Shown here one piece after another: positions 30,426-39,388 of a stretch of DNA of 64,000 nucleotides (position 1 is its first letter; every line of letters begins with the position of its first letter). A model generated the notes under the pieces. That model was not told where the DNA came from. It did no database searches and was given only the letters and a program-made list of their open reading frames with translations. The stretch is from NCBI GenBank assembly GCA_963696675.1, contig CAVOLM010000023.1:1-64000 (forward strand), given 5' to 3'. Made by a program: the position numbers and the translations under genes. This stretch comes from DATBVX01 sp963696675. Lineage in GTDB: Bacteria; Pseudomonadota; Gammaproteobacteria; Steroidobacterales; Steroidobacteraceae.

Positions 30426-31517
30426 TCAGGCCAGAGCCTTCTGGCGCTCTTCTGCCCAGCGCAGCACTGCGATCATCATCGCCAGCAGCACCGGCCCCAG
30501 GAACATGCCGATCGGCCCAAATGCGGATAGTCCGCCGATGACGCCGAGGAACACCGCGAGCGTGGGTATCTCGGCACGTCCGGAGATCAGCAACGGCTTC
30601 AGGAAGTTGTCCATCAGCCCGACCAGCAACGCACCCCAGATCGAGAGAAAGATGGCCGCGCCGTAACGGCCCTCGGCGAGCAGGTACAGCGCTGCGGGAG
30701 TCCACACCAGTGCAGTGCCGCCGATCGGGAGCAATGACAGGAGCGCCGCGATGACCGCGAACACCAGGGGCGAGGGCAGGTGCACGATTCCAAAACCGAT
30801 GCCGATCAATGCGCCTTGCAGCACACCGGTGAGCAGCGTACCGAAGACTACCGCACGCGTGACCGAGGCGAGGTAGGTGATCAATTGCTGCTTGCGTGCT
30901 TGCGGCATCGGCACGAGGGCGAGGAGTTGCGCTTGTATGCTCGCGCCATCACGCAGAAGAAAGAACAGCAGGAACAGCATCATTACGAAGCCGATCATGG
31001 TTCCCAGCGCGCCGACGAATATCGATCCGCCGACCGACCCGACGTGCTCGAGGAGAGAACGAGAGCCCGTGATCAGCCAATCGCGCAACTGCTCTGATGT
31101 CAGGATCGTGTTGCGCTCGATCCACGCGATCGCCGGGCCGATGAATGGAATGCTTTGCAGCGATCCGCCGCTGACTTCACTCAGCGAGCCGTAATTCGCC
31201 TGCAGCCGATCGACGAGTGCGGCAGCCTGGCGAGCAAACGCGACGCCGAGAGCCGCGAGCGGACCGACGAACAACAGCAACGTCGCGAAGGTCAGCAGGA
31301 GCGCCGATCCGCCGGCGCGCCCGCCCAGCCAGGTGGTGAGACGCTTTTGCAAGGGATACAGCAGGAATGCGAGCAGGAGCGACCACGCGAGTGTGGTCGC
31401 GACGGGTTGCAGCACCTTCCACAGCAGCATGGCCAGCACCACGAACGTCGCGATCGCGAAGACGCGCGTATAGAACCGGCTCTGCGTAGGCCCCGATGGC
31501 GGTGTTCCGTCCTGCAT
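30426..31517 (-). CDS. AI-2E family (PerM/YdiK-like) membrane transporter
   Basis: This intact 363-residue inner-membrane protein of the AI-2E_transport family has eight predicted helices, for example FAIATFVVLAMLLWKVLQPV at the start, GGSALLLTFATLLLFVGPLA, MIGFVMMLFLLFFLLRDG, and the C-terminal pair GRAEIPTLAVFLGVIGGLSA, FGPIGMFLGPVLLAMMIAVL. The PSPLVFAVIAALLSLLPIGG block is the family's conserved core. Members export or exchange small molecules or ions; autoinducer-2 transport should not be assumed. The gene is separated from uvrD by 45 bases and may share its transcript. Confidence 0.88.
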   Translation of the reverse strand: MQDGTPPSGPTQSRFYTRVFAIATFVVLAMLLWKVLQPVATTLAWSLLLAFLLYPLQKRLTTWLGGRAGGSALLLTFATLLLFVGPLAALGVAFARQAAALVDRLQANYGSLSEVSGGSLQSIPFIGPAIAWIERNTILTSEQLRDWLITGSRSLLEHVGSVGGSIFVGALGTMIGFVMMLFLLFFLLRDGASIQAQLLALVPMPQARKQQLITYLASVTRAVVFGTLLTGVLQGALIGIGFGIVHLPSPLVFAVIAALLSLLPIGGTALVWTPAALYLLAEGRYGAAIFLSIWGALLVGLMDNFLKPLLISGRAEIPTLAVFLGVIGGLSAFGPIGMFLGPVLLAMMIAVLRWAEERQKALA

Positions 31518-31574
31518 GGCGCCGCTCCTTCGCTCTGGTTTGCGGCGACATTACGACACTCTGCAGGTCCAAGA

Positions 31575-32762
31575 CTAGAATTGCGTGATGCTCCGCGCAT
31601 CGGTGACGGAAGAGCTCGATTCGGCACGGAAGCGAGAGTTGGCGACGAACGCCTCGTCGGTGAGGCTCTCCAGGAATGCGACCAGACTCGCCTTCTCCTC
31701 TGCCGTCAGCTGAAAAGCGCGGATGCGCGCGTCCTTGAAGGCATTGTGAGGTGCCGGGCCAAGCGGTGTTTGTCGCCCACCCGCGGCGTAGTGATCGATG
31801 ACCTGAGAAAGCGTGGCGATGCTGCCATCGTGCATGTACGGCGCGGTGAGAGCGATGTTGCGCAATGTGGGAACGCGAAAGTGGCCTTCGTCCGACGCGT
31901 TGCGGGTCAGGGCCCTGAGTCCTGACGCTCCCTCTGGGTACGATCCCTGGCCGTCCACGTTGTAGAGCCCGGTGTTCGCGTACACGGATTGCGCGGCCGG
32001 CTGCTGCCCGGTACGCACGGGCCCGGAGAAATTGATTCCGGAGTGACACTGCGCACAACCAACGCGCTCGGAATAGAAAAGCGCCATACCTCGGCGTGCC
32101 GCGGCGCTCATTCCTGAACGGTCATCGTCGAACACGTAGCGATCGAACGCGGAACGGCCCGAAATCAGAGTGCGTTCGAAGCTCGCGATGGCACGCGCGA
32201 CGTTGGCGATGGAGACTGGATCGGCGGATTCGGGAAAAGCCGCAGCAAAGAGCCGCGGATAGCGTGAATCCGCGCGGAGTGTCTCGATCACCTGCCGCTC
32301 TCGTCCGGTCAGACCCATCTCGACCGGATGCTCATTGAACAGCGGCTGCAGCACCTGTGCTTCGAGCGAATCGAAACTCGAGTCCGCCCAGGTGAACGCG
32401 GCGTTATACGCGACGTTCGTCAGGCTCATCGCGCTGCGTGGATGCAGCTGGCCGGTCGCGCCGACTGCTCTCGGCTTGCCATCGGTGAAAGCGAGCTCCT
32501 GGCGATGACAGGTCGAACAGGATTGCTCTCCTGTGACGGAGAGCTTCGGCTCATGGAACAGCTCGCGGCCCAGCCGCACCTTTGCTTCCGTAATCGGGTT
32601 GCCGGCGGGTACGAAGGGAAGTGGAAATCCGCGTGGCAGATTCCAGGCAAACTCCGCGAGTTGGTCCGCGGGCGTGACCGACCCTGCCACCGCGCAAGCG
32701 CACGCGATCAGTGCCAGTGCGCAGGAGCACGCGCGCCGCGATCGCGGCGCACGCATCTGCAA
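31575..32762 (-). CDS. Di-heme MbnH/MauG-like cytochrome c peroxidase family protein
   Basis: This intact 395-residue exported protein has a Cys-containing signal region. Two c-type heme sites are present, CSTCH (SVTGEQSCSTCHRQELAFTD) and CAQCH (RVGCAQCHSGINFSGP). Family blocks include GNPITEAKVRLGRELFHEPK, HPRSAMSLTNVAYNAAFTWA, and FRVPTLRNIALTAPYMHDGS near the C-terminus. The WNLPRGFPLPFVPAGNPITE block makes it closer to MbnH (which uses bis-Fe(IV) chemistry to oxidise a tryptophan in partner MbnP) than to classic CcpA. No MbnP-like gene is adjacent; the upstream gene is a TPR protein. Cofactor number is sequence-based; the oxidised substrate is unknown. Confidence 0.85.
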   Translation of the reverse strand: MQMRAPRSRRACSCALALIACACAVAGSVTPADQLAEFAWNLPRGFPLPFVPAGNPITEAKVRLGRELFHEPKLSVTGEQSCSTCHRQELAFTDGKPRAVGATGQLHPRSAMSLTNVAYNAAFTWADSSFDSLEAQVLQPLFNEHPVEMGLTGRERQVIETLRADSRYPRLFAAAFPESADPVSIANVARAIASFERTLISGRSAFDRYVFDDDRSGMSAAARRGMALFYSERVGCAQCHSGINFSGPVRTGQQPAAQSVYANTGLYNVDGQGSYPEGASGLRALTRNASDEGHFRVPTLRNIALTAPYMHDGSIATLSQVIDHYAAGGRQTPLGPAPHNAFKDARIRAFQLTAEEKASLVAFLESLTDEAFVANSRFRAESSSSVTDARSITQF

Positions 32763-32791
32763 TGCCCTGCGACCCCAGGGTGTCAGCTACG

Positions 32792-33495
32792 TCAGCGCCA
32801 GCTCGTCGCTGCCACGCCAGTGTCGAGCGAGGCGGTCTGCTGTGCGATCGTGGCGCGCTCCTGCACCCATCGGGCGAACTCGTCAAGCGCCTGCGGCTCG
32901 ACACCCTCGGAGTCGCGCGCCGCGAATCGACGAACTTCTGCATCGCGCTCAGCAGTTGGTCGGCGTGCTTGCGGGAAGCGGAGAACAGTTCCATGTACGC
33001 CTGCCGTGCATCGTCCAGTCGATTGAGTCCGAGATACGCCTCGCCGCGATACTCGATCGCGTCGGTGAAACCTGGCTTCAACCGCAACGCCTGCGCATAC
33101 GCCGTGAGCGCGTTGTCATAGTGGCCGAGATGCCGCTGCGCATAACCGGTGTAGTTCCACGCCTGGTACAGCGAGGGATCGAGCGAGGTGGCGTCCTGAA
33201 AGTATTCGAGCGCCTTCTCGTAAGCTGCGCTCGCTTTCTTCATCGCCTTGTCGCGTTTTTCCGGACTGCCAGCCCGCTCGGCGTCCTGCTGGTACTCGTC
33301 CGCCTTGCGGATCTGCTTCACCCCAGAGTTGTAGCTCGCAGTAGCCTGCTCTTGAGGGGTGATGTCCCGCCGCTCCGGGGCCTGGGGCGCGGACGAGGGC
33401 ATCGCGCCACCACCATTGGCTTGGGCTGCCGAGTCCGGCAACGCCGCGCAGGCGCCGATTGCCACGAGCAACATCAGTTTCTTCGCGATCGTCAT
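32792..33495 (-). CDS. Secreted TPR protein, one frameshift
   Basis: This periplasmic protein of about 233 residues has a cleavable signal (KKLMLLVAIGACAALPDSAA). A basic, helical middle (ADEYQQDAERAGSPEKRDKA) precedes three TPR units: AAYEKALEYFQDATSLDPSL, YQAWNYTGYAQRHLGHYDNA, and IEYRGEAYLGLNRLDDARQA. The frame breaks near 32915; the restored tail reads EGVEPQALDEFARWVQERAT and ends at TGA 32792. It lies 29 bases upstream of the di-heme protein on the same strand, so the two are likely co-transcribed, but no functional link is known. The 206 bases before it are shared with a divergent gene. Confidence 0.75.
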
Positions 33496-33701
33496 GAGCG
33501 TATCTCCCGCACGTGAACTGCCACGATTACGCGCTTTCGAGCGTCGCAAACGCCGAAAGTTGCGGCAGCGTGTGCCGCCGACCGGGCGGCTCGCAGTCTG
33601 AAACAGGATGCTTCCCGGATCAAACCTGAACGTACGCGGCGCCAGAACCGGGCACTGCGTGCCCGGCGTAGACTTCAGCACCGCCTCTGGAAGGAGTCTC
33701 C

Positions 33702-34224
33702 ATGAGAATCCGCTCTGTGCGCGCGTTTCTGACAGCGCTGGCTTTCACCCTCATGCAGCCTTGCGGGTCGATCGCTGCCACGCAGTCGGTCCATCTACCG
33801 GAACTGGAGCGCTGGATCGGAAGCTGGCACGGAGCCGGCAGCAATAGCGGTGTCTCGGCAGACCTCACACTGAGCTTCGAACGAGCGCTGGGTGGACGCT
33901 TCGTGCGACTGAGTCTTTCGAACCAGATCGGCCCGCCCCAGACGCGCCAGTCGTTCGAGGGGCTCGCGCTCTACTGGCCGGCCGCTGAGGGTCAATGGCG
34001 CGGCAGCTGGTTTGATTCGCAGGGCACCGTCTACGCGCTCGATGTGCAGGTTTTCGATACCACGCTGGTCGCGATCTGGCGCGACAACGAGAAGCCGCGC
34101 GGCCGCTCGAGCTATCGGCTGGTGCAGCCGGATGAACTCGAAGTCATCGATTCGGTGCGCGCACCCGACGGCAGCTGGCGCGAATTTGCGCGCTATCAAC
34201 TCAAACGCGGCGCCCACAAGCTAG
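33702..34224 (+). CDS. Secreted protein of unknown function (DUF1579/heme-binding-barrel-like)
   Basis: This protein of about 173 residues has a signal peptide (FLTALAFTLMQPCGSIAATQ). The mature part begins LPELERWIGSWHGAGSNSGV and contains LSFERALGGRFVRLSLSN, LALYWPAAEGQWRGSWFDSQ and DNEKPRGRSSYRLVQPDELE, a run of beta strands with a W-x-G-x-W/G start that resembles DUF1579 or FABP-like barrels. I do not recognise a named gene. The formal frame continues antisense to ctaB. A one-base shift in the GGCGCCC near 34212 would end it at TAG 34222-34224, just overlapping the convergent ctaB stop, which I prefer. Confidence 0.6.
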
Positions 34225-35135
34225 GTCAGGCCAGTAGAGTAGTGGTCAACCAGCAGCAGCGCGAACAACCACATCAGGTAGCTGATCGAAAACTTGAAGG
34301 TGCGGATCGGAAGCTCCGTGCCGCGCAGCAGGACCAGCGCATGGCGCAGGAACAGGCCGTCGAGAATCAAGGCGCCGCCGAGGTAGATGAGACCGCTCAT
34401 GCCGGTGAGATACGGCAGAAGGGTCACGATGACGAGCAGGATCGTGTAGAGAAGAATGTGCAGCCGCGTAAATTCGATCCCATGCGTCACCGGCAACATC
34501 GGCAGGCCAACCTTCGCGTAGTCGTCGCGGCGCGCGATCGCGAGCGCCCAGAAATGGGGCGGCGTCCACGTGAAGATGATGAGGAATAGCAGCAACGCGT
34601 TGGGATCGACGCTGTTGGTGATTGCGGTCCAGCCGAGCACCGGCGGAGCCGCACCCGCTGCACCGCCGATGACTATGTTCTGCGGCGTCGCGCGCTTGAG
34701 CCACAGCGTGTAGATCACCGAGTAGCCGATGAGCGATGCGAACGTCAGCACCGCGGTGAGCGGATTGACTAGCAACGCCAGGATCAGCATCGACGCGAGG
34801 CCGAGTGCGAACGCGAACAGGAGTGCGCTCACTTCGCTCACGTGACCGGTGGGGATAGGCCGCCGACGCGTGCGTGCCATCTCCGCATCGATGCGCCGGT
34901 CGAGCACGTGATTGATGGCGGCAGCCGAGGAGGCGGCGAGCCAGATGCCGAGCGTTGCGTATGCCGCGATCGACAAGGGCGGCAGAGCGGGCGTCGCGAG
35001 CAACATCCCGACAACCGCGGTGAAGACGATGAGCGCGACGACCTTGGGCTTGGTGAGCTCGAAGTAATCGTGCAGGCGCGCGGGACGCGGGCCGAGGTCC
35101 GAAGCCGGATGCCTGCTGAGACTCTCTTCACTCAT
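34221..35135 (-). CDS. ctaB: Protoheme IX farnesyltransferase (heme O synthase)
   Basis: This intact 304-residue membrane prenyltransferase turns heme B into heme O for the aa3-type oxidase. It opens with LHDYFELTKPKVVALIVFTA. The first Asp-rich motif is AAAINHVLDRRIDAEMARTR followed by RRPIPTGHVS, and the second region is FTWTPPHFWALAIARRDDYA with KVGLPMLPVTHG. Seven to nine helices follow. The start overlaps the ctaA stop by four bases (ATGA), so ctaA and ctaB are coupled, fitting the two-step route heme B to O to A. Confidence 0.97.
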   Translation of the reverse strand: MSEESLSRHPASDLGPRPARLHDYFELTKPKVVALIVFTAVVGMLLATPALPPLSIAAYATLGIWLAASSAAAINHVLDRRIDAEMARTRRRPIPTGHVSEVSALLFAFALGLASMLILALLVNPLTAVLTFASLIGYSVIYTLWLKRATPQNIVIGGAAGAAPPVLGWTAITNSVDPNALLLFLIIFTWTPPHFWALAIARRDDYAKVGLPMLPVTHGIEFTRLHILLYTILLVIVTLLPYLTGMSGLIYLGGALILDGLFLRHALVLLRGTELPIRTFKFSISYLMWLFALLLVDHYSTGLT

Positions 35136-36158
35136 GTTCTTCTTTCACCCGCAAACCAGGTGGCACTCAGGGGAGACAGTGCGCGAACCAGGGCGACCGC
35201 GCTCAATAGCAGCAATGCCGCGCCGGCATTGTGCGCCGTGGCGAGTGACAACGGGAACCCCTTCGTGACCATCGCGATGCCGAGCACCAGTTGCAGCACG
35301 CAGCATCGCTGCCACGCCGAGGCCAGCGCCGCGCACACGCGCACTTCGGCCACGCGCAACGCTGAAACAGGCCGCCAGGACGACAACGATGGTCGTGAGC
35401 AGCGCGCCAATTCGATGCACCATATGGATGGCGATGCGCGCCGGGTGGTCGAGGACGCCGCCTTCGTAGTCGATGCCGAGTCCGCGCCAGAGCACGAACG
35501 CGTCCCTGAAATCCATGTGGGGCCAGAAGCTTCCCTGGCAGGTGGGGAAATCAGGACAGGCGACCGCAGCGTAATTGCTGCTGGTCCAGCCGCCGAGCGC
35601 AATCTGCACACCGAGCACCGCCAGTGCTGCAATGGCGAGCGGCCGCATCGCCAGCTCGTTGCGATGCAGCTCGCGATGCTCCGCCCGCAGCACCAACCAC
35701 CACAGCAGCGCGAGCGTCGTCATGCCGCCGAGCAGATGCAGCGTGACGATCAACGGCTTGAGAAGCCACGTCACGGTGAGCATGCCAAGCGCGCCCTGCA
35801 GCACGACAACTATCAGCAGGATCAGAGGGAGACGAAACGGCTGTCGCGGCTCGCTGCGATTCAGGAAGGCGATCGCTGCCATCACGACGATGAGCAGGCC
35901 GAGCGTGCCCGCGGCATAGCGATGCACCATTTCACGGACCGCCTTGCCATAGTCGAGCGGGCGATCGGGATGCGCGGCATTGATCGCTGTGGAGTTCTCG
36001 AGCGCTCCGCCTGCGGTGATGTGCCCGTAGCAGGTCGGCCAGTCCGGGCAGCCGAGTCCCGCGGCACTCAGGCGAACGTACGCACCGAGCACGACGACCA
36101 CGAAGCACAGCATGAACGCCGTAATGGTGAGCACCCGAAACACACTCAGGCGTGTCAT
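35132..36158 (-). CDS. ctaA: Heme A synthase (COX15/CtaA), one frameshift
   Basis: This membrane protein oxidises heme O to heme A. The N-terminus shows FVVVVLGAYVRLSAAGLGCP with DWPTCYGH, the conserved GLGCPDWP motif, then AVREMVHRYAAGTLGLLIVV with a heme-ligating His. LKPLIVTLHLLGGMTTLALL and CPDFPTCQGSFWPHMDFRDA belong to the middle, and RIAIHMVHRIGALLTTIVVV holds another ligand. Near 35355 the frame changes; the rest (LQLVLGIAMVTKGFPLSLAT, AHNAGAALLLLSAVALVRA) carries the last His and helix and ends at 35132. Length after correction is about 341 residues. Confidence 0.92.
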
Positions 36159-36167
36159 CGCGTCTGG

Positions 36168-36770
36168 TTATCCGATGTGCGAGAGCTTCAGCAGGCGCTT
36201 GAGGTCAGCGAGCATTCCCTTTGCGTCCGCACCGGAGGCGTAGCTCATCATGAGATTGCCGTGCGGGTCGGCGAGCCAGATGCGACCGGACTGTACCGGG
36301 GCGGTGGGAAAGGCGCGCAGGAGTCTCCCGCCCACGTCGGAGTCCAGATTCAATCTGATCAGTCCCTGCTGTTGCTGCGAGAAGTAGGGTTCATCGCAGC
36401 AGTCGCCCTGATAGAGAAAGACGCGCTGCACGCGGTCACTGTCCCGGTTGAGGGCGAGACGCACCTGCCTCATCACGTAGAGCGCTTCGCGACAGCGAGC
36501 ATCACAACTGCCATCACCGACGTATATCAGCGACCACGAGTTGTCGAACGGGCGCTCACTCGCCGACCCGTCGGGCCCGCGCAACGTCACTGCCGGCAGT
36601 GCGCGTGGCGGGACGATGAGCTCGCCGTGGTTGGTCGTGTCCGTGGGCCGCCAGCTGCCGTGCCCGTAGTACAGATAGAAAGAGAGCGCCACGGGCAGCA
36701 GGAACAGCAGCGCGATCAGGAGCAGCTGTCGACGCTGGACGGGATGTGGTGGACGCTCGGCTTCGGTCAC
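36168..36770 (-). CDS. Sco1/SenC-like thioredoxin-fold copper chaperone homologue
   Basis: This protein of about 200 residues has one N-terminal membrane anchor (QLLLIALLFLLPVALSFYLY). The periplasmic domain has a CxxxC pair in VGDGSCDARCREALYVM, as in Sco proteins that metallate the CuA centre of subunit II. Other Sco blocks, such as the distal His, are weaker, so it may be a divergent Sco-like protein. I place the start at GTG 36770, which overlaps the SURF1 stop; the longer frame starting at 36962 is an artefact that fuses the SURF1 C-terminus to this gene through an indel in a G run near 36780. The ctaA start follows nine bases downstream. Confidence 0.7.
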   Translation of the reverse strand: MTEAERPPHPVQRRQLLLIALLFLLPVALSFYLYYGHGSWRPTDTTNHGELIVPPRALPAVTLRGPDGSASERPFDNSWSLIYVGDGSCDARCREALYVMRQVRLALNRDSDRVQRVFLYQGDCCDEPYFSQQQQGLIRLNLDSDVGGRLLRAFPTAPVQSGRIWLADPHGNLMMSYASGADAKGMLADLKRLLKLSHIG

Positions 36771-37503
36771 GACTTGGCCCCGCCGCGCTGCAGGTGCGTG
36801 GCCACGATAGATAACGAGGAGTGCCGCTGCCAGCGCGAACCAGGTTACTGCGTATCCCAGGTGACGTTGCGGGGGAAACGTCGCGGGCTGCCACTCGCGT
36901 ACGAAGCCGTCGGGCTGATCGGCATCGAGCAGCAGGATGTAGGGATACGGATCGCGCGACAACGACGTCGCGAACTTCCTGCATGGTCGGATAACTCAAG
37001 CACTCGTGGCCATGGGCATCGCTGGCGTTGGCTGCGCGGCGAGGTGAATTCCGGCACGCGGCAACTCATCGAGCCGGCCCGTCACGACGCGATCATGCCG
37101 CGCCGACCGTCACATCTGGAATCTGCTGACGACTCTCTCCCAGCGGGATCCAGCCGCGATCCACCAGCAGAGTGCGACTCAGCACCGAATCTGAGCGGCG
37201 TCAGACACGCGATATCCGACCTGACCCTGGTGGGTCATGTTGTCGAGCAGGATCTGGTGCTCGCTGTCGTAGCGGCCGGTGACGGCACGCGTGCTGATAG
37301 CGCGCGCCTGCGTCCGCGGGCAGCGACAGGAGGTTGACGGTCGCGCGCGTGCCGGCGGCAAACTCCGCGAACAGTGCCTGTTTTTCGCGCATGCGATCGA
37401 GTTGCCAGAATCCGAGTGTAAGAAGTACAGCGAGGAGCGCGAGGGTCAGGAGCGTCGACAGCCATCCCGCCTCGAGAACGTGCGCACCAATTCGCAGCCT
37501 CAT
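36767..37503 (-). CDS. SURF1-family cytochrome oxidase assembly protein, frameshifted
   Basis: This two-helix inner-membrane assembly factor for heme-copper oxidase begins in one frame with TLALLAVLLTLGFWQLDRMR and EKQALFAEFAAG. VTGRYDSEHQILLDNMTHQG (QVGYRV) is in a second frame. RDPYPYILLLDADQPDGFVR, the HLGYAVTWFALAAALLVIYR helix and the stop at 36769-36767 come after further shifts. Together these are the family blocks FWQL-R-x2-K, the VGY-V segment and the GYA-xW-F C-terminal helix. At least three indels are needed. It lies in the standard SURF1-Sco-ctaA-ctaB order and diverges from the DUF2909 gene with 50 bases between starts. Confidence 0.8.
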
Positions 37504-37553
37504 TGCCTAAGGTCCTATACTGCTGCGCAGCGCAGCCTCACGAGGAAGTCGAC

Positions 37554-37766
37554 GTGCCGCTCATCAAGCTGTTGGTCGTCCTGATGCTGATCGCCATCGT
37601 CGTGAGCCTGGGATCGGCACTGTTTCATCTGTCGCGTGGCAAGGGCGATTCGAAGAAGATGCTGCGCGCGCTCACCTGGCGCATCAGTCTGTCGGTGCTG
37701 CTGTTTGCCCTGCTCATGTTCGCGTATTCGCGCGGGCTGTTGCAGCCGCACGCGGTCGGGCAGTAA
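37554..37766 (+). CDS. Twin transmembrane protein (DUF2909)
   Basis: This small protein of 70 residues has two helices: LIKLLVVLMLIAIVVSLGSA and LSVLLFALLMFAYSRGLL, with a short basic loop (HLSRGKGDSKKMLRALTWRI). This matches the DUF2909 twin-TM proteins that sit in cytochrome oxidase loci of beta- and gammaproteobacteria, where they are thought to aid oxidase assembly. I chose the GTG at 37554; the frame opens at 37503 with a non-conserved leader. It is the only forward gene in the oxidase locus and converges on ctaE with nine bases between stops. Confidence 0.85.
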   Translation: MPLIKLLVVLMLIAIVVSLGSALFHLSRGKGDSKKMLRALTWRISLSVLLFALLMFAYSRGLLQPHAVGQ

Positions 37767-37775
37767 ACGTCTGGG

Positions 37776-38666
37776 CTACAGCCAGTAGACGAAGACGAAC
37801 AGTCCCAGCCACACCACGTCGACGAAGTGCCAGTACCAGGCCACGGCCTCGAAGGCGAAGTGACGCTGCGGCGTGAAGTGGCCCTTCAGCACGCGCAGCC
37901 AGATCACCATCAGCATGATCGCGCCGATCGTCACGTGCAGGCCGTGGAAGCCCGTCAGCATGAAGAACGTCGAGCCGTAGATGCCGGTGGACAGCTTCAG
38001 GTTGAGCTGCTGGTAGGCGTCTCCGTATTCGTGCGCCTGCAGGCCGACGAAGATGAAGCCCAGCATGAACGTGAGCGCCAGGAAGATGTTCAGGACGCCG
38101 CGCTTGCCGGCGCGCAGCACGTGGTGCGCGATCGTGATGGTGACGCCACTCGATCAGCAGGATGGCGGTGTTGAGCGCCGGGACGCCGAAGGCCGGGATG
38201 ATCTCGAAGCTCACCACCGATATGTGCCGGGCCATTGGTCGGCCATTCGGCCGCGTAGTCCTTCCACAGCAGCAGGTTGTTGAAGATCTTCACGCCCTCG
38301 CCACCGAGCCACGGCACCGAGAACTGCCGCGCGTAGAACAGCGCGCCGAAGAACGCGGCGAAGAACATCACTTCGGAGAAGATGAACCACATCATTCCCA
38401 TGCGGAAACTGCGGTCGACCTGCAGGTTGTAGATGCCGCGCTCGCTTTCGTCGATGACGGTGCCGAACCAGCCGAAGAACAGCAGCGCGAGCATCACGAA
38501 CCCGGGCAGAAGCGACCACGCGCCGAGCGCTCCGTCCCACTCGTTCAGGAAGCGCGATCGCGCCCACCATCAGGACGAACAGGGTGATCGAGCCGACGAT
38601 CGGCCAGTGGCTGCCGTGCGGAACGTAGTACTTGTTGGGATCGTGGGCTTCGTGAGCGTGTGCCAT
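37776..38666 (-). CDS. ctaE: Cytochrome c oxidase subunit III, frameshifted
   Basis: This is a seven-helix subunit of the aa3-type terminal oxidase. The N-terminus reads HDPNKYYVPHGSHWPIVGSI; after a shift near 38555 come LALLFFGWFGTVIDESERGI, SFRMGMMWFIFSEVMFFAAF and FNNLLLWKDYAAEWPTNGP. A second shift near 38235 leads to FEIIPAFGVPALNTAILL, and a third near 38150 to MLTGFHGLHVTIGAIMLM and the last helix WYWHFVDVVWLGLFVFVYW. The conserved E in FSEVMFF and the H-x-HV element are present. Three indels interrupt an otherwise complete protein of about 295 residues. It is the last gene of the reverse ctaC-D-small-G-E run. Confidence 0.92.
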
Positions 38667-38699
38667 GTTGCGTACCGGGAGTCGTTTCGGGTTCAGCGG

Positions 38700-39265
38700 T
38701 TATCGGCGATCTGACTGGGCCATCTGCGACTGGCCATAAAACACATACGCCAGCGTGATGCGGTCGGTATCCGGCGGCAGCGCCGGATCGACGATGAAGC
38801 GCACCGTCATGTCGCGCCCCTCGTCCTTGCGGAAGTGCTGCGGCGTGAAGCAGAAGCACTCGGTCTTGTGAAAGAACCCGGCACCCGGCCCGGGCGCGAC
38901 GCTCGGGACCGCCTGCGCCACGGTGTCGTGGCCGGTGAGATTGCGCGCGAAGAAAGTCGCCTCGTAGAGCTGGCCCGGCTGCACCTGCATCGAGGCCACC
39001 GCGGGCGGAACTCCCAGCTGCCACGGTGGGCAGATTGGCGACGAACTCGACCGTCACGCGGCGATCGACCTGCGGCGCCTCGACCGCGCGCGAGCGGGTC
39101 GTGAGCGCTGCGCGGTCATCGACGCCGATGACCGCGCAGAACACGTCGTACAGCGGCACCAGCGCGAAGCCGAATGCGAAGCTGCCAAGCGTGAACGCAC
39201 ACAGACGCAGCTCCAGCGCACGGTGCGTGCTGCTTGCGCTCGGTGATGTCGTCAGCTCCCGGCAT
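38700..39265 (-). CDS. ctaG: Cytochrome c oxidase assembly protein CtaG/Cox11, frameshifted
   Basis: This membrane-anchored copper chaperone delivers CuB to subunit I. Spliced frames give ELRLCAFTLGSFAFGFALVP, LYDVFCAVIGVDDR, then RRVTVEFVANLP, LYEATFFARNLTGHDTVAQA and the copper motif FHKTECFCFTPQHF (CFCF). The C-terminus DPALPPDTDRITLAYVFYG completes the family. I take the ATG at 39265 as start, with breaks near 39225 and 39010. It sits between ctaE and the small cox ORF, as usual in this group. Confidence 0.88.
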
Positions 39266-39388
39266 GGCTGCGATGACGCTCAGCAGGATGAAGCCGACGT
39301 AGAACGCGAGCGCCACCAGCGCCAGCCCGATGGCGAGGCGTCTGATGTCGCGGCGGCGTTCCTGGTCATGGCCCTGCCGCGGGCTCAC
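39252..39388 (-). CDS. Small cytochrome oxidase assembly-type membrane protein
   Basis: This tiny ORF has GTG start at 39388, which overlaps the ctaD stop (GTGA). It encodes a basic N-terminus (RQGHDQERRRDIRRLAIG) and one helix (LALVALAFYVGFILLSVIAA). The pattern of Arg-rich start plus ALVALAF-x-GFIL is that of the short 'cytochrome oxidase small assembly protein' found between ctaD and ctaG. The natural stop is blurred by an indel: TGA at 39254-39252 would fit if one base is wrong, giving about 45 residues and a slight overlap with ctaG. Annotation rests on position and composition. Confidence 0.55.

Noticed and set aside
36168..36962. Apparent fusion of SURF1 C-terminus with the Sco-like protein
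   Set aside because: A one-base correction in the G run near 36780 restores a separate SURF1 stop and a GTG start for the Sco-like gene; fusion is an artefact.
34842..37337. 831-residue forward frame across ctaB-ctaA-Sco-SURF1
   Set aside because: Composition (Arg/Glu/His-rich, no hydrophobic core) and the presence of four conserved genes on the opposite strand show it is a GC-driven shadow.
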